A stretch of 64,000 bases of DNA from Streptomyces sp. ADI95-17 (GTDB lineage Bacteria; Actinomycetota; Actinomycetes; Streptomycetales; Streptomycetaceae). The position numbers and the translations under genes were made by a program. The stretch is taken from NCBI RefSeq assembly GCF_003846175.1, contig NZ_ML123047.1, positions 21,228 to 85,227 of the forward strand, in the 5' to 3' direction. A model generated the notes under the pieces. It saw nothing but the letters and a program-made list of their open reading frames with translations, did not search any database and was not told where the DNA came from. This document shows, one piece after another, positions 63,041-64,000 of this stretch (positions are counted from its first letter, which is position 1; the number at the start of each line of letters is the position of its first letter).

Positions 63041-63073
63041 GGGCAGATGCATGCGCGGATGCACGTGCACGCG
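63041..63073 (-). promoter_or_regulatory. 33-bp box, copy 2, upstream of the DUF397 gene
   Basis: Inverted copy of 62008-62040 with three mismatches, all in the middle. Contains the palindrome TGCACGTGCA. Confidence 0.75.
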
Positions 63074-63220
63074 GGGTGTTCCTGTGATTACAGCTTTACT
63101 CCATATGGACAGACGCACGGGACGCCGTTTCGGCTCCGTCTACCCCGGGCCGATCTCTCCATCCCGGCGGAACCCGCTGATAACTTGGCTCGGTCTTTCG
63201 TCAACAAGGGGGAATTACAG

Positions 63221-63733
63221 ATGCACAGGCCTGTACGGACCGGCGTGGTGATCGCCGCCGGAATCCTCTCCGCCGCGGCACTGACCGGCTGCGGCAGCGA
63301 CAGCGACAGCGACAGCGAGAAGAGCGACGCCCCGAGCGGCTCCACCGCCTCGGAACAGCCCGGTGGATCGTCCGGCGACTCGTCCGGCGACGACAGCGGG
63401 TCCGGGACGAACGCGGCCGCGCTGGAAGGCGGTTGGGCCGGGAAGACCGGTGGCAAGGCGGTCGTCCTGTCGGTGGCGTCGGGCAAGGCCGTGCTCGTCA
63501 CCGAACAGCACGCCTGCACGGGCACCGTGCAGGACGCGGACAAGGTGACGCTCACGCTGAAGTGCGTCGACGGCGGCGACGACCGCACCGCGGGGACCGT
63601 CGAGTCCAACGACGGCAAGACCGTCGTGGTCTCCTGGGCCGGCGGGGTCCAGGACACCCTGGCCAAGACCGACCCGGGCGCCCTGCCGTCCGGCCTGCCG
63701 GACCTGGCCGACCTGCCGACCACGGCTCCCTGA
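63221..63733 (+). CDS. Small lipoprotein of unknown function
   Basis: 170 residues. Signal MHRPVRTGVVIAAGILSAAA with lipobox LTGC (Cys at about 24), a long Ser/Asp/Gly linker (about 25-65), then a small domain with two Cys (HACTGTV and LKCVDG) likely to form a disulfide. AAGGGGGA precedes the ATG. Resembles other small Streptomyces lipoproteins near XRE/DUF397 loci; function unknown. Confidence 0.8.
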   Translation: MHRPVRTGVVIAAGILSAAALTGCGSDSDSDSEKSDAPSGSTASEQPGGSSGDSSGDDSGSGTNAAALEGGWAGKTGGKAVVLSVASGKAVLVTEQHACTGTVQDADKVTLTLKCVDGGDDRTAGTVESNDGKTVVVSWAGGVQDTLAKTDPGALPSGLPDLADLPTTAP

Positions 63734-63752
63734 CGGCCGGCGCCCGGTTCCG

Positions 63753-64000
63753 TCAACCGGCTTTGCCGTCGGGCGAGTCGGTCGCCCCGGGCTTCGGCTT
63801 CGGCTCGGGCTTCGGCTTCGGCTCCGGCTCCGGTTTCGGCTCCGGTTTCGGCTTCGGCTCTGGCTCGGGGTTCGGCTTCGGCTCTGGCTCTGGCTCTGGC
63901 TCCGGCTCCGGCTCGGGCTTCGGCTCCGGCTCCGGCTCCGGCTCCGGCTCGGGCTCGGGCTTCGGCTTCGGCTTTCCGTCCAGTCCCCGGGAGAACTCCT
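63753..64000 (-). CDS. Partial gene: C-terminus with Pro-Glu/Pro-Lys repeats
   Basis: A minus-strand frame enters from beyond 64000 (EFSRGLDGK), runs through about 60 residues of alternating Pro-Glu and Pro-Lys, and ends GATDSPDGKAG with TGA at 63755-63753. The lack of any stop and the strict dipeptide periodicity support coding. Such tails often span or attach to the cell wall or are linkers. The functional part is outside the window. Confidence 0.65.
   Translation of the reverse strand, partial: EFSRGLDGKPKPKPEPEPEPEPEPEPKPEPEPEPEPEPEPKPNPEPEPKPKPEPKPEPEPKPKPEPKPKPGATDSPDGKAG
63789..63974. repeat. 6-bp repeat array (GGCTTC/GGCTCC type)
   Basis: About 30 head-to-tail hexamers such as GGCTTC, GGCTCC, GGCTCG and GGCTCT. 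It encodes Pro-Lys/Pro-Glu on the minus strand. Confidence 0.9.

Overview
The window is chromosomal DNA from a high-GC actinomycete, almost certainly a Streptomyces. GC content is very high throughout, GTG and TTG starts are common, genes overlap by ATGA or GTGA, and most genes and their order match the conserved core of Streptomyces chromosomes: sigE-cseABC, clpC, lsr2, panC-nadB-nadC-coaX, folP-folB-folK, tilS-hpt-ftsH-folE, dacB-ppa and tipA. I see no rRNA, tRNA, insertion sequence, prophage or CRISPR array. Species assignment and family names rest on recognising the proteins, not on a search.

Layout. 0.2-4.8 kb: mutY, then the cell-envelope stress operon sigE-cseA-cseB-cseC. 4.8-7.1 kb: a 14-TM drug-efflux gene and its divergent TetR regulator, sharing a near-perfect 22-bp inverted repeat. 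7.1-7.9 kb: a secreted M23 peptidase. 8.3-11.9 kb: a two-gene operon encoding a trypco2 protein and a trypsin-NACHT-LRR protein, an NLR-like conflict (probable anti-phage) module and the best candidate for a poorly described system. 12-18 kb: clpC with a ClgR-type box far upstream, an SCO3374-like gene, lsr2, a GNAT acetyltransferase, a BlaI-type regulator and small proteins. 18.1-23.8 kb: a tightly coupled minus-strand operon (DUF2520, panC, nadB, nadC, coaX) joining CoA and NAD synthesis. 24-29 kb: threonine aldolase-like enzyme, ArsR-type regulator and a NarL-type two-component pair. 28.9-31.1 kb: a MidA/NDUFAF7-type methyltransferase beside an orphan nuoD. 32.3-36.1 kb: a betaine/choline-type ABC transporter split over two divergent units.

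36-39.2 kb: a membrane esterase divergent from an MprF-like aminoacyl-lipid synthase, the latter with an ECF-type promoter that could be read by the SigE encoded in this window. 39.2-42.9 kb: folate genes from both strands converging. 43-50.5 kb: ftsH, hpt, tilS, a DUF2342 metalloprotease, a D-Ala-D-Ala carboxypeptidase and ppa. 50.7-58.8 kb: ThrE-type exporter, DedA protein, YbjQ protein, tipA with its recognisable long-spacer promoter, a ClC-like channel, wrbA, gadB and padR. 58.8-64 kb: DinB protein, aldehyde dehydrogenase, and an XRE/HATPase/DUF397 developmental-type cassette with a shared 33-bp box, a lipoprotein and the end of a Pro-Glu/Pro-Lys repeat protein.

Taken together the region is mostly conserved housekeeping and envelope-stress core. 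The accessory-looking parts are the NACHT module, the efflux pair and the XRE/HATPase/DUF397 cassette.
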